From the NCBI GenBank assembly GCA_958299035.1, contig CATQJL010000001.1:55168333-55232332 (forward strand): a stretch of 64,000 bases of DNA, given 5' to 3'. The position numbers were made by a program, and so were the translations under genes. Numbering within the stretch: the stretch's first letter is position 1; each line of letters opens with the position of its first letter. The notes below the pieces were generated by a model, which was not told where the DNA came from, did not search any database, and saw only the letters and a program-made list of their open reading frames with translations. Shown piece after piece: positions 23,190 to 35,989 of the stretch. Origin of the DNA: Cylicocyclus nassatus. Taxonomy: Eukaryota; Nematoda; Chromadorea; Rhabditida; Strongylidae.

Positions 23190-24690
23190 GCCCGCGCTTT
23201 CAGAATAATCTTATTGAGCTTTGCCGCCGCTTCTTTAGATGCAATGGCAGGTCGAGCAATGGTTTCAACATAGTGGGGGCAATGAGAACAACACGTGCGA
23301 CGTCGCAATTTTAATCTGCTTTGATTTTCAGAGAAAAACAGTGCTCATTATGCCGGTATGCACCGCAGCAACATAGGTGATTTGGTTACCATTCGATGTC
23401 AAGATCTTGTTCCTATCTTCCAAGGAAACACCCTCATGTGTGGTAGAATTTGAAGACTTCATTTTAATCGGAACTGGAAAGCTACAATATTATGGAACTC
23501 ATTCCATAAAATGAGGTCTCTCGTTGACTAACGACAAAACTGCATGCTTTTTCGCGGCATCCGTATTCGCGGTATAGGTATTACCACATTTACGACAATA
23601 CGACCCACCTGTGGGTCGTACGTGTTCTGCCATTTCGGGCAATACGATTCACCGGTGGGTCGTAATTTTGACGAAGCGAAAAAGGCTCTGGTCCGAAATG
23701 GCAGTAATCGAAAAATTGCCTTGTCGTGAATGTGTTAAAAGCGAGATGGTTTCTGGGAAGTTGGCTACTACCCTTGGATTCATCGGGAGTGGTGGTGGGT
23801 GGGTTGCTTGGGCTCTTCACCTTTTCTTGGGCGTGCCTTCTGATGATTTTCCCACCACGAGCGTGGGAAAGGGGGGAGGGGAGGCTTCAATCAGCGGGGA
23901 GGACGATCGCAGAGAGGTGCAGAGCCAGACGAGGCGGCCGCGCGGGCTTGAGCCCCACCCACCAGCCGCCGCTCCCTACGAATTCACACTGCGTGGTTTC
24001 TCGTTCATCCGTAGCTCTCGGGTCGTATCCTTGTGCGAGCATTTCCGTATTGTTGCGCAACGCAGCCTGCTGCGGTTTTACTCGACATAAAGGGGCTATC
24101 AATCTAAGTGTCAATCAACGTGGTTCTACTCCTCGCGAGCCGCCTCGCTTGGAAAAATCAAATCTCCACCTTTTACCTTGACATATCATAGGTGAGCAAA
24201 GCTTGCTGTGCGCAATGGATATCATTTCCGTAAACAAGATGTCAAATTGCTTTGTGAGCTCTACAAACCATTACCTACTGCATTTTCTAGAGTCTCTTAA
24301 AGTCTAAGAGCACTTATTTTCAACTACGATTAATTATGGTTTTAAAAATGAAAAAGTCAGCTAATTTATACTCATAACAAATTAATGTTCTTTACAAGTC
24401 TATGCTAGGAATCAGGCTCAATATCGCTTTCAAATAGTGAAATAAGAAGTGCTACCAAAGTTCCAACCCGGCGCGTTTTTCACCTTAACTGCTTCAACTC
24501 CACGATTGCCACTATGCCGAAGCAAGATGAAGCATGCTCAAGCTGGAGAATCTGCTAGCAAATCACATAAAACTTGGGTGTAAACTCTCTGGGTACTCCG
24601 TTAACTTCTTCGGAAATGAAGTTAATGGAGTCAGGCAACCTTCAAAAGGTCAAGCTGCCTGAGCTTTTGTAGCCTAGCGCCTGGCCCCTA
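23190..24690. other. Non-coding stretch with GC-rich hairpin
   Basis: Around 23600-23665 ACGACCCACCTGTGGGTCGT forms a small palindrome. Around 23790-23975 GGTGGTGGGTGGG is answered by CCCACCCACCA, giving a hairpin of about 180 bp in GC-rich sequence. The overlapping 150-160-codon frames here follow from GC content and have no splice partners or recognised domain, so I do not call them genes. Confidence 0.45.
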
Positions 24691-25070
24691 TGAAGGCAGC
24701 GGCTAGGCAGAATAGACCTACCTCAGAATTTCACACAGATGGATAGGAGGCCCTCCAAGTGGAGCCAAGCTCCGCTCCCCTTCCTCCTTTCGCTCCCCAA
24801 ACACCTTGTGCGACGAGTATGTTCTCCGCTAGAAAACGTGCCGTCATTCGTAGCTTCGTAGGACAGCGTTCTCTATCTCCTTATTCTGCATCTCTGACGG
24901 CAGAGAAAAACGGCTCACTCGTCCGCGCCCGTCTCAGGAGGGGTTTCAAAAGATGGGGTTTTCCCCCATTTTCGCGCTAAGGGGAGTTCATATCGTGATT
25001 CAGGGGGCCGGAATAACCTCAAATCTGTCAAAACTCCGAAGTTGGAAATTTGCCGAGCCGCTGCCTTTAA
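24691..25070. mobile_element. GGCAGCGG-family MITE, copy 4
   Basis: Left TGAAGGCAGCGGCTAGG and right GAGCCGCTGCCTTTAA are inverted. The interior shares with copy 2 the block reading AATAGA(A)CTACCTCAGA and the CTCCCCTTCCTCCTTTCGCT block. No coding capacity. Confidence 0.8.
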
Positions 25071-28000
25071 CTTGCCTTCAATACTCAAAAATCGCTCCTT
25101 TTCGAGGATTAGTCTTGAGTCAAAGCCTCTTCGACTCGCACTGTAGGTACGACTTTCTGCAATCGCAGAAAGTTGGGCCTACAGTTCTAAAAAACAAGAC
25201 CCTCCAGCTCCAGTAAAGGCTGATCTTCTTCAACATAAAGCGTAAGGTCCTAGAGGTGAAGCAAGGGGGTCGTTTAAGGGCTTCCACAAGGGGTTAGGGA
25301 GTCGTTTTTGAAGGCCTTGTGCCTAGCCTCTTGATCCACCCTGGTCTTAGATGGTTAGAGCAATGTCCTTACAAATAGACTATCTAATATATAAAGAATC
25401 GCTAACTCATTTTAAAAATCTGCAAATAGCGGGAAACCGCGGTGCAGTCCCGAAGCGCGCGGATGCAATCAGCACTTTTAATTACTGGTTCACTAGTCGA
25501 GAGAAAGAATCGAAGGTTTACCACGAAATGTGGTATTTTCAAACATGAATGTCTCGTTTCCATTCTTCCTCTAATCATCTCTATATATAAAGCAGAAAAT
25601 CTGTATGTCTACGCACATTTCCCATATGAAGGATAAGCGGTGGAGCTCACTTTGATCTGCTTGTCATCATGTAAGGAACATTACGAGGCGAAGCCAAGAC
25701 GGGTCGGAAGTATAAGAAGTGTAGGTTTTGCTACATGAGAGGTCAAGCACAATGAACTGGCTCTAATATAGCGGACCTGGATGCCAGCTCGTTGTTTATA
25801 CTCGTGCTCATCTCCTTTTGATTTCTTGAACTACTCTCAATCTTGTGCTCAAAATTCTGCAAATAATCCTGCTTTACTTAACACATACGTGGGCACAAGA
25901 AAGGACAAGCAGAATAAATGACGAATACAATGACGAAAATTCTTTCGGCTGAATATAGAAAACGCATTAACGCTATGAGCTACGAATTGAAAATTGGGCC
26001 ACAAAAATTGAATTCGATCAGAGAATGTAAAAAGCAAGAACTATACCAAAAGGTTCATTCGATACATGCATGATAATATAATATAGTTTATATGCATCAT
26101 CCGATATTAAACTTCTTTAGAATTTGGTATGATCCTTCAGTTTCGCAAAATTTGCATTTTGTGTTTACTCCCTTCTCACAAACGCAACAACTCATGATCA
26201 GCAGGTTCTCCAACTGAACTCGTTCGAGAGATAAAGGATCTACTGTTATTTGCATTCTAGCATCGGAAACTGTCCGAAGGACTTGTTTTCAATGCAAACA
26301 AGTGGAATTCTTCTTCCATATTTTGATGATTCATAACTCATAAAACTTTCTCGAAGGCATTGCGGTAGTCATGTCCCTTCTATCCCTCCCCCATCTATTC
26401 AGTCGGACTGGTAAAGGACTCAGCACAGGCTTGAGGGCAGCGTGGAAAGTTTTGGGACAATGGTGGAGCGAGAAGAGAGGGGGGGGGTCCACCTCTTTCA
26501 TTATACCCACTCATTTTCTGGAGAAAGGGAGATTTTTCTGGAGATTATTTTCCTGCTTCAATATGCCCTCCGTGCAAGCGCGGAAATTTGAATGTGCAGC
26601 AAAATAAACGGAAGGCATGTTTACAGGAAAAAGAAATGATATGACATGAAAAATGGCTGTAGAGAGCAGTAGGAAGTTGGAACCGCATGAAAAAGCAAAA
26701 AACAATATGTAAACTGAGCGCGTGACATACTTTTTTCGGAGTTAGGTGATTCTTGAACATCTGGAGGGCCACGTGAGGTAGCTTAGAGAAAATAAATTCA
26801 TAGATTTCCTTCTTTTTACACAATTTCCTCATATTTTTTTACATCACCAATCTAACTCTGAAACCCGACAAATTAGTTTTTGAAACTCCCCAAAGCTCTT
26901 CTCCTCGCCTAACTACAGCCTTCCCAAAACATGGTATGGGCGACAATCCGCTCCAAGCTCGCATTCTGCCCGCCGGACACGGCACGCCAACCGGAGTATT
27001 AAAACATAATAAGTTTTTCTTTGTCGTCTATCGCATGCCTTTGTATTGTGTTTTATTCTTCTTTGTTATGTATGTTTGTTTCGCTCATGGTGTCATAGGA
27101 AATGTCGGATGTTGTTGTAAAATGGGAACTTCGTTTCCAAAGAATTGCTAGAGCCACTTCGTGTCGAGCCCTGACTGAGGTTTGTTCATCTTCCAACCAA
27201 GATCAATTGGGTTTTTATCCCAAAACGAAGCGCTCATAGCGCTTTCAAATGAGATTGTTACTGAATCACGTTATGCTATAGAATTCGAAGTTTACTTAGA
27301 GCGAAACAAGCACTGAGAACTCATGACTAAACTTCTTTCATAGAATGACAAGGCAACCGTCCAAAGAGTTAGGGTTTTTTTTGTCGTTATAAAGACAATT
27401 TAGATGTTGTAACGATTGTTTATGCTAGCATTACGAAGCAGCAAAGACTGATAATTCTTAAAAGCGAAATGTTCTAGGTACAAAATTTGAAGGCTTGAAA
27501 TAATCGTAACTGTAAGAGTTTCCTTGAAGAATAGCCTACTAAAACACCAAATGAGGAAAACTTGGTGCTGACCGAAGGGAGCAGGAGATAGGTATCCACC
27601 ACTCGTAAGAATAGTTTTCTGTCATTGGAAAAAAATTTGGACTAGTCTTTTCCTCCTTTTCGTGCTCTTCTATATTATTGAAACTCACTATGCAATCTCC
27701 AGTAGCAGTAGCGAAATGATCCCGGGTAAGATGAAAGGCTACTCATCACAAATATCAGTGCAGGATAAAAGAAAATTAGGGCAGGATTTCTTATAATGAA
27801 AACTTCAAACAAGGCAAGAATGTATTTTGAATTCGATTTATTTATTGGAACCCTCATAAAAGAATAATTGATTTTGTTGTTGAAATTTAGTAGTAGTAGT
27901 TACACTTAAGCGAAAAGAGAGATTGACATCTTGCTTAGAAGAACAATTTAGTTCTTCCTGGTACTTTATTGACAAATTTTCTGCAATTTTATTGTTTTCT

Positions 28001-28358
28001 GAACTAGGCATTCTGAGGAAAATAGTCTTTGTAAGACTAGGGAAGAAAGAAAAGTAGTTAGACCTAGATAAACCAGGAAAATAACGCTTCGAAAAGTGTT
28101 AGAACTAATTTTATTAGGATGTTAGCTGCATACATGAAATACAATCAAATGTAAAAAATTTTGCACTTGAAATGCAAGCAAAAGGAAAAAACGCTAACCT
28201 CTGGACTGTAGAAGACCATCCCATATATTTTGTGAATGCAGTGGAGATATAGAGTCTTAGAATACTAAGTTTTAATTTGTGTAAATGCGCATCAGAACGC
28301 TGGTCGGATTTTGGCTGCTCTGAGCTGTCGAGGGTAATAATCATAGATATTCTTAGTA
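25071..28358. other. Long intergenic stretch, no supported gene
   Basis: Short hairpin at about 25138-25186 (ACTTTCTGC/GCAGAAAGT core inside CTGTAGG/CCTACAG). A G-rich run lies near 26479-26487. A possible broken hAT-type right end occurs near 27150-27175 (GTCGAGCCCTG). Otherwise AT-rich with no exon pairs recognised. Confidence 0.4.
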
Positions 28359-28574
28359 GTGCGTTTACGATGCCTGAGAAAATACAGAATTGCTGGCTTC
28401 GAGACACGGGAGAGGGCGGAACGCCAAAGGCATATGTTGATCAATTTGTTGAACCTCCACATGGTAGCATTGCTTTTTGAACTCTCTCGTTTAGCAAACC
28501 ATAACGTTTACAAACTACCCATTTCCGCCCTTAAATTTGGGGTTCGATACTACACTCATTGTTGTCTTGAATAG
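28359..28574 (+). CDS. Unidentified coding-like open frame
   Basis: A 71-codon plus-strand frame with protein-like composition: basic helix-like start (RERAERQRHM), a leucine-rich middle, then a polar end. The opposite strand is also open, and no splice partner or domain is recognised. It lies 580 bp upstream of the 5' LTR of the plus-strand Bel/Pao element. It could be one exon of an unrecognised gene or chance. Confidence 0.25.
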   Translation: MRLRCLRKYRIAGFETRERAERQRHMLINLLNLHMVALLFELSRLANHNVYKLPISALKFGVRYYTHCCLE

Positions 28575-29155
28575 GTCAGGTAAACGCCCTTATCTTTGTT
28601 CTCTATTTGTGTTCAAATACAAACTCAGCGCGAAGTGTGACGGATTACTACCATGCGTCCAGAAGTTAACTTGACAAAACCAAATAAACTGTAACTTTTG
28701 TACATGAGCAGCTAGGACAACGAAAAGGGTATCATCGCCGTCTGGTCCCCTGTTTTCAGAACCATGAGCTTGTTAGAAGACGACCTGTTATGAGATATTC
28801 AGACTAAGAGCAATCTTTATTTTTTCCCTTCTCTTCAAAGTCAGGAGATTCCTCCCCTTAGTTGGTTATTGTAGAATCAATGAAAACATCGAATGAACGG
28901 AAAATTATATGTGTCAGATGAATGGGGAAGAAAAGTTTTTTTCATCTAAATCAACTCTCGTACTAATCATTTTGATGCAAAGAGAATCTTAAATTTGAGT
29001 TCCATGTAATGTAGACGCATGATAGTGGGTGTATATGGGTAGTGTTAGAGCGGTAGTCTTCTCCTTGGAAGGGTCCACGAATCAAAATCTTTTTTATACG
29101 CACATTTTTATACCTTCAAAGTATTAAATAAAATTTTCTGCCTGAAGTTAATTAG

Positions 29156-29504
29156 TGTCATGACTCTGACGAATCATGTTTCCCACAACATCTGCTATCT
29201 AGTCTTACGGTTCGTTCTCATAACATTCCACTGTTATCGCTTATCTATGTTTTGACGTAGCAGAATAATACTTAAGGGAAGAGTCAAGGAGCTTAAGGAG
29301 CTCCAAAATTCCTCTCGACCACTCCTTTTGTATGTAACACGTCCTTAAAGGCTAGACCAGGCAACAAGGAAAGGGAAAAGGTAAATAGCAATGTCTGTAT
29401 AATCGTAATGTGTATATATGTAAACCTTGTTTAATAAACATATAAAATAAAATGAGATGTGATATGAACCACCCAAACCTATCGCATGTGATGCAGTGCG
29501 AACA
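29156..29504 (+). repeat. 5' LTR of plus-strand Bel/Pao element
   Basis: Starts TGTCATGACTCTGACG, ends in ACA, and is followed directly by a tRNA-Gly primer site. The same sequence recurs in the same orientation at 40074, where the 3' LTR is expected. An AATAAA polyadenylation-type signal lies in its distal part (about 29433). TG...CA ends and 349 bp length suit an LTR. Confidence 0.85.
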
Positions 29505-29518
29505 TGGTGCATCGGCCG
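29505..29518 (+). promoter_or_regulatory. Primer-binding site, tRNA-Gly type
   Basis: TGGTGCATCGGCCG immediately follows the CA end of the LTR. It is complementary to the CCA-tailed 3' end of a eukaryotic tRNA-Gly (GCC type), a usual primer for Bel/Pao elements. The next two bases diverge. Confidence 0.8.
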
Positions 29519-30059
29519 AACTGGTAAAGGTCGAGAAAGACTAGCCATTGAACGGCTTAAATAAGCAAGGGAACCGCAAAGGTTTGGCAAAGCGGCTCTG
29601 GTAGGGCCCGCCGCTCGCAAGTTTTAAGGTCATGCCCAGCGGCTTTCCTTGACTTGAAACGGAACGTTTCCCAGACTTGAAAATAGAATGAAAGGACTCC
29701 CTTCGGCAAAATGTGTGTTCCGCGGAAATAAGGATAAATAATAAATTGAATAAGTAAGCTGGCTTAAAAAATGTTGCAGCCATAAAGAAAAGTGACGATG
29801 GTAATGAAAAAGTATAGTTCCCAAAATTTCGAGAGAAGAAGAAAGCCTGCAAGCCGAAAGAAATAAAATAGTTCTTGAGAAAAAAAAAGAACTACATCAC
29901 ATCTCACATCAACTGCGATAAAGCACGGAAATCGTGATACAGATTTCTCACGAAATGGGAAATGACAAAAAAGCATTGATCAGGGGACTATACGTAAAAA
30001 AGGGGCGCCCCAGACTACTTTATCATCCTTATACATTATTCCTCCGTCCTCTCCATGAT

Positions 30060-31300
30060 GCATCCAGCCTGAAAATAACAAGATGAAGTTGACAAGGCAA
30101 CTCGAGTTGTCAAAGGTGAAGAAGCCGAACACAAATGAAAATCTTACCAGCAACTACATTACTCGATGTATTGCTTATGCAAAGGCACTCATTTGGAAGC
30201 TTATACAACTAAACGTGCAAGCCGGAGGAAAAGTCAGAAAGATGTAAAGCTTCAAAGGCAATTTAAAAGACACTAGGAAAAGAGAGAAAGTTTCGATTGG
30301 AAACAACTGTCTAGTCATAACCAATTGAAATTGTCTGGTGAGCTAAGTGCCAAGAAGCTAGAAAAGGAGCAAGGAAACGCGCAAAAATCAAGACCAAGAA
30401 GCGAGTTCTGTCTCAAGCTTCCTCTCATGGCGAATTTATCGCTCGGAAACTTGAAGTTTGAAAAGAAAGTTTTAAGGGACGATAAAGGGCTACAAATCCC
30501 ATTATCCCAGGTGCTGTTCCAGTTTAGGTTGAGAACATCCTCACAGAAAATAGAGCGACTCAAGGCTGAAAAACACGTTGGAAATGCTTCAGCCTATATC
30601 ACCACACGTAAGCATGTGACCGGCAAAATGTCTAAAGTGTTACGGGCATCATAATCCCATCATTTGTCGTTATGATAAGCCCATTAGGGAAGAATCGTCT
30701 TTGGCAACGAATCCAAAAAGTTCTAAAAGCCCAGTATAAGGATATCCTTCCATAGAAGAATATCTCATTGACATCGTAGTAGTTCCTACAAGAACCGTAC
30801 ACCATCCATGAAAAGGCATTCTCAAAAACCCAATCATGTAAGGTGGAAAGACCAACAAGGTAATATGACGAACAAAGTTAGATTTCCAAACCTATATTGC
30901 AAAAGAAGCCCTACAATGTACATTTTACTACCATTCAAGGTAACTTGATGGAAAAGCAATTGCTTTACGAAGAAAACACGACTGCACAAAGCGGCAGATA
31001 ATGTCCATCCCTATTCTAATACGAAATCACTAAGGTGGTACAGTGGCAACAGTAATAGGCGTACTAGACTCAACAGCAGACCAATCACTTACAACGAAAC
31101 ATCTTACTGCAACTGCCCTTATCAGTGGGAGTAAAAAATTTAATTAGGGTCATCACGTTTGGAGGAGAAGGAAATCTATCGCGTAAGGAAAGTAGTTGTG
31201 CAACTGTACAACAGAGATGGGCAGTGTCCAGATGCAGAATCACTGACACATGATAATATGACTATAAATCTAAATTTGGAAAGACATAAAAGGATTGAAA
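30060..31300 (+). pseudogene. Probable decayed gag of the plus-strand Bel/Pao element
   Basis: This lies between the primer site and the protease remnant, where gag is expected. The longest open piece (30325-30654, 109 codons) is lysine-rich. No DUF1759 or zinc-knuckle pattern is clear, so the assignment rests mainly on position. Confidence 0.4.
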
Positions 31301-33660
31301 ACAATAATTCCAGAGAATATTGAAAGATTTACAAGGAAACGTTGACCCGGGAATTCTCATAGGGATGGACTACTTCAGTTACGCGATCCAACTCAACATA
31401 CCTGCTACACGGGAGACGGTCGAATGCCGCGTATTGATCGAATGTCACTAATCAGAAAAACCAGGAAAAAGTGCGAAATCAGTTTAGCACTCTTAGGATC
31501 CAACTAGTAATCCTCTATCACTATTTCTTATATAATGACAAAACTTTAGGAGCTTGGAAACCTCGCTTTTGAGAGTACATATCCCTCCTGGCAATGGTGA
31601 CTGCCGAAACGCGTGCCTTTCGACATACACCCCCTGCTACACAATTGCCATCCGAACTGTTCGTAAGGCAGACCTTCTTGGGACCAATCATCTCGGAAGC
31701 ATCCAATGTGGTAGAATCTAAAGCTGAGAGTATGTACAATCAATTAATATGTTCATGCAACAACAACAAAAATTTTCAAATACAACAACATTCCTAAGAC
31801 TATTCAGGATTAAGGAAACTTCCGAGAATAGACACGCAAAAACCCTTAACAGTAGAAGAAGAAAGGCAACAAGTTCAACAAACTATTTATTCAACTGTAA
31901 AATTAAAAGATGGAAAGATATATGTCTGCTTCCTTTGGAAAAATAACAAAACTAGCATGCAGACAACTATAGTCTAGCTCTCAATCGTTTGCATTAACTA
32001 CACAATATGAAAAAAAAATTCAAAGGGCTGGAAAGAATATTACAACATAATGAAGGAACAGCTTGTAAAGAAATTTGTCGAAGATGCCATAGACGAACCC
32101 AAAGGAAAATCCTTGGTATTACAATATAGGCATATTGATTAGATCCCGTATAGGAAAAAAAATTTTGATAGCAGATGTGGAGAAAGCATTTCACATCATT
32201 CATCTGCACGAAACTGAAAGAAACTCGGTAATATTTTTATGGTAAATGACAATTCGCAACGACTGGTCAATGGAAATGTAAGAATTCTACAATTTTGCAA
32301 ACTATCCCTTCGAATAAATGCTCCTTTTCTTCTAGGTATATCTATCAAATAGGCTATCCAATCAAAAAGATATCGAAAGGAAAATGCATGGTGAACTGCA
32401 GGCAAACCGCGTTATCGCCATACGGAAAAAAGACTTTTCAACAAGCAAAGCAAAAATCCTGCTATCTGTGGAATCCCAATATAATTTAGCAAGCAATGTA
32501 AATTGCAGTATTCGTTAAGAATTTGAAAGCAAAGTACAGCAAATTACACATGCAAACCATGCCCCTCTATATTATCTTAAACCACAATTGACCCAGCAAG
32601 AATTGTTTCTGCAAACACATTGAGAAAAACGCATCCAACGCAAAGCAAGATCAAGGTTTCACTGAGCAAGTTAGCAACTTCACAACCTGAATTGCTTGCA
32701 ATACTTAAAAATTTCGCTTTGAAGGAAAATATTGCAAATCTCGCGACAGCAAGCATTCACAGTATGAATGTACTTTATGTTGGCTTCAGTAACAAAACGA
32801 AAAAAAACCGAACAAATTTGGCCCCTTGAGACTTTAGGTGGCAACGAGTATGTAAAATAAATCTTTGCCGATAATAGAAATAACTAAATCCGAAAGGGTA
32901 ACATCATTAGAAATGAAAAACCCAAAATATTAATCAAAAAATACACAAAAAGGAAAATATTACAAATTTCGGATGATGCAACTTATGACCCCCTAGGTTA
33001 CCTCATACCACTGTTGATGCCAGCAAAAGTGTTTCTCCAAACTCTTTGGAAACATAAACGCGCGTGGGACGACTTGCTGACCCCTGAAGAAGAGGGCGAA
33101 TGGGAAACAATTTGCGAAAACGCGGCGGAGTTTGTAGCAACAATCCCTCGAATGATCGCACATATCAGGCAAATTATCGTTACGAACTCCATACATTTAC
33201 AGATGCATCTCTCAAAGCCACGCAGCAGTCGTCTACCTACACTCCCTTAGCCACAGAAACATCGAAAACAAACTGCTTATGGCAAGGCAACGATTAACTC
33301 CTATCAAAATAAATCACTAACAATCCCAAGACTTGAACTTCTCGCAGCACTCAAAGGAGTTCGGGTATAACGGATTTCGTTCTGAAAGAAATGTTTGTAA
33401 AAATTGAGACCGTAAGCATTTGCAGCGACTCTAGATGCGCCCTACATTGGCTGCAATCACAAGATAACAATGGATTTTTTGTGGAAGATAGAATAAGATA
33501 TATAAGGAAAATCATGGGAACATGGCTTTAAACCGTAAGCAAGTACATCTTCGATACATACCAAAGGCTAATAACCAAGCAGATTGCGCCACTAGAGCAC
33601 TGTCTAAAAGCCAAATGAGCAACTACTGGTGGCATGGACCGGAATTTTAAAAAACGGAAA
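31300..33660 (+). pseudogene. Bel/Pao protease, RT and RNase H remnants
   Basis: Readable pieces in three frames: VDPGILIGMDYF (protease tail, about 31340-31370); LTVEEERQQVQQTIYSTVK (pre-RT linker, about 31840-31900); ILIADVEKAFHIIHLHETE (RT palm with the first catalytic Asp, about 32160-32215); KVFLQTLWKHKRAWDD (RT-connection, about 33025-33075); SDSRCALHWLQSQDNNGFF (RNase H, about 33425-33480); ADCATRALSK and WWHGPEF (pre-integrase, about 33580-33650). The same blocks occur in the minus-strand Bel/Pao copy at 44-48 kb, though the two are clearly different families. Many stops make it non-functional. Confidence 0.8.
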
Positions 33661-33741
33661 ACAAAAAATGGCCCACTCTGGTAACTTTCAACTGACAAAA
33701 CGAAGAGGCGAAGGAAAATTGTGACAATAAAAAGTTAATCG

Positions 33742-34155
33742 TGAAAGGCAGTGGATCGGCAAAATCTAACAAGTCAGGATTTCAAAGCGGTAGGTTCCTT
33801 ATCGCCCAAGTATGAAAACAGTGCAATCTCGATTGCACAGCATGCTTTCCCTGTCGAAAAAATTGCTCTCAAACTTACACGCGCAGGCCAATCTTACACT
33901 CATCCGGACGAGTTGGCAATTTCCTTCTCACCATTGGAGGCTGATCGCCGCAATGCTATAACCATTTGGTCCTGCAACGATTTAGCATCATCAGCCTTGC
34001 TCCACTCGTCCAATTCCAAAGGGAAGGGCGTTAAAAAACGCTAATTTTCGCCTTTTTCAAGCTTTCAAAAGTGGATTTTCGGGATCAGCGTATTGAATAA
34101 CCCCAGGTAAGCGCAAATTTGATTAGGTTGAGATTTGCCGAGCCACTGCCTTGAA
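33742..34155. mobile_element. GGCAGCGG-family MITE, copy 5
   Basis: Left TGAAAGGCAGTGGATCGGC and right GCCGAGCCACTGCCTTGAA are inverted ends. It is inserted in the Bel/Pao pol between the RNase H and integrase remnants. The 97-codon open frame inside it is not a recognised gene. Confidence 0.78.
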
Positions 34156-34461
34156 TCAGCTCAGCATGATAAGGGAACAATCATATACACGCCTTGAGCA
34201 ATATTCAAATCTTGCGAAATGCAAAAAAAATATCATTGGCAATCAAAGTGCTCAAGATTATTGTATACGATAAACTTAAACCAAAAAACAAGGAATAATT
34301 AGAAAATGCAATACCTGGAATGGCCGCCATTACTACACAAAAACCACTTCTTCAATGCGATACCGGCGATTTGAAGTTTGCTGAAGAAGCGGTCATCAAA
34401 CTCATTCAAAGGCAAATCAAAAGATGACTGTAAATATCAAGAACTGGAATTTTTTTAGATG

Positions 34462-35953
34462 ACTAGCTGGCTTACCCGGCTCCGCCGTATGTTCCGAATA
34501 GAAAATTCCATTTCTTAACCGATCCGGACCAAACTTGGCACACATACACTTCGGGCCCCGGCGGGTGTCACAGTCCACTTTTCGTTATCGATCGATGTCG
34601 ATGTTATCGATTTTTTGCAAAATTTGAGCTAGGGGGCTGGAATTTGGCAGAGGGGTGTAATCGCGCATGCTGATCATCCCCACGGGGGTGATCAGCATGC
34701 TCGATTACACCCCTCTGCCAAATTCCAGCCCCCTAGCTCAAATTTTGCAAAAAGTCGATAAAATCGACATCGATCGATAACAAAAAGTAGCCTATAACAC
34801 CCGCCGGGGCCCGAGGTGTATGTGTGCTAAGTTTGGTCCCAATCGGTTCAGAAATGGAATTTTCTATTCGGAACATACGTACAGACAGACAGACAGACAG
34901 ACATACAAACAGACATTCAGCTATATATGAGGTTGTCCCGAAAGTTTTGTCCGTTTTTTCAACCTATCATAAAAATACGTGGAACAAAGATAGGGAAACG
35001 CTTCAAGCACTACCCGACGCACCTTTTCCTCCTCTTTCTAACTGTCATAATCTTGTGCAGATTACTCTTTTGCTCACTGAGATAAACGCCGAAATTTCGA
35101 ACCCATGGTTTTTACTATGTCCAAGTTTGACAATTTTTCACAATCTTCATTTTCAACTTTTGGAAAGCCTTTGATAGCCCTCAGATAGAGTAAGCAAATG
35201 GCAATGCAATGCAATTATCTGGCTTATCTAGCTGGCTTTCCAATATTTTTAGAGATAATTTTTTGAAAAGTCTTCACTTTTGCGAAGTTCTAAAATACAG
35301 AAACGCCTCGAACACTAACAAACATCGGATTTTGAAGCTTTCAAAAACCGATTACGATTATTCACTGTTTTTACGAAGCAAATGAGCGCTTACCTCTTCG
35401 AAATATAAGATTTTGCATTTTACGTGTACACGCTGGAGTAAGGTCAAATTCAAGAATTATGAAAATTTTATTGCCAAGGACTCCGCAAATTGGAGAGAAA
35501 ATACACTCACTGGGAAGAGGAGGAAAAGCTGCATCGAATAATATCTTAGTTGTGCGCCGTTTCATGATCTCTGGCTTTTGGCATCACCAAAAGTGGAATT
35601 TGATAGCATCAGAAAAATAATTCTAAAAAATTTTCAAGGCTAGCTATAGATGCCGCAAAATTGCATTATATTGCCCTTTGTTTGCTCTATCTAACTGTTG
35701 CCAAAGCTTTTCCGAAAGTCAAAAATAAAGATTGTGAAAAATTGCCAAACTTGGACATAGTAAAAACCATGTGTTCGAAATTTCGGCGTTTATCTCAGTG
35801 AGCAAAAGAGTAATCTGCATAAGATTATGACAGTCAGAAAGAGAAGGAAAAGATGCGTCGGATAGTGCTTAGATCGTTTCCCTATCTTCGTTCGCGTTTT
35901 TATGATAGGTTGAAAAAACGGACAAAACTTTCGGGACAACCTAATATATAAGA
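34462..35953. mobile_element. Fold-back element, asymmetric ends, split by a MITE
   Basis: Starts ACTAGCTGGCTTACCCGG and runs through an inverted repeat centred near 34681 (GATCATCCCCACGGGGGTGATC at the axis). It returns through the mirror arm to a GACA repeat and CATTCAGCTATA at 34927. A mariner-type MITE (34928-35944) interrupts there, and TATATAAGA continues at 35945-35953. Rejoined across TA, the end matches the CATTCAGCTTTATATATAAGA-type end of the copies at 60900 and 63505. No coding capacity. Superfamily unresolved. Confidence 0.8.
34928..35944. mobile_element. Palindromic mariner-type MITE, 1,017 bp
   Basis: Begins TGAGGTTGTCCCGAAAG after TA and ends CTTTCGGGACAACCTAA before TA (35945-35946). 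The arms mirror each other over most of their length, meeting near 35435. It sits within the terminal TATATATA of the fold-back element, giving a clean empty site. Confidence 0.88.
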
Positions 35954-35989
35954 AGAAGGGATATTGCGTTGCAATCGCAGAATAAAAAT

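Noticed and set aside
23611..24181. Two overlapping 150-160-codon plus-strand frames
   Set aside because: They overlap in different frames in GC-rich sequence, with a minus-strand frame also open, no splice partner and no recognised motif. Composition explains them.
29035..29090. tRNA-like stretch with a TTAGAGCGGTAG start and TTGGAA loop
   Set aside because: No B box at the right distance and no pairing acceptor stem.
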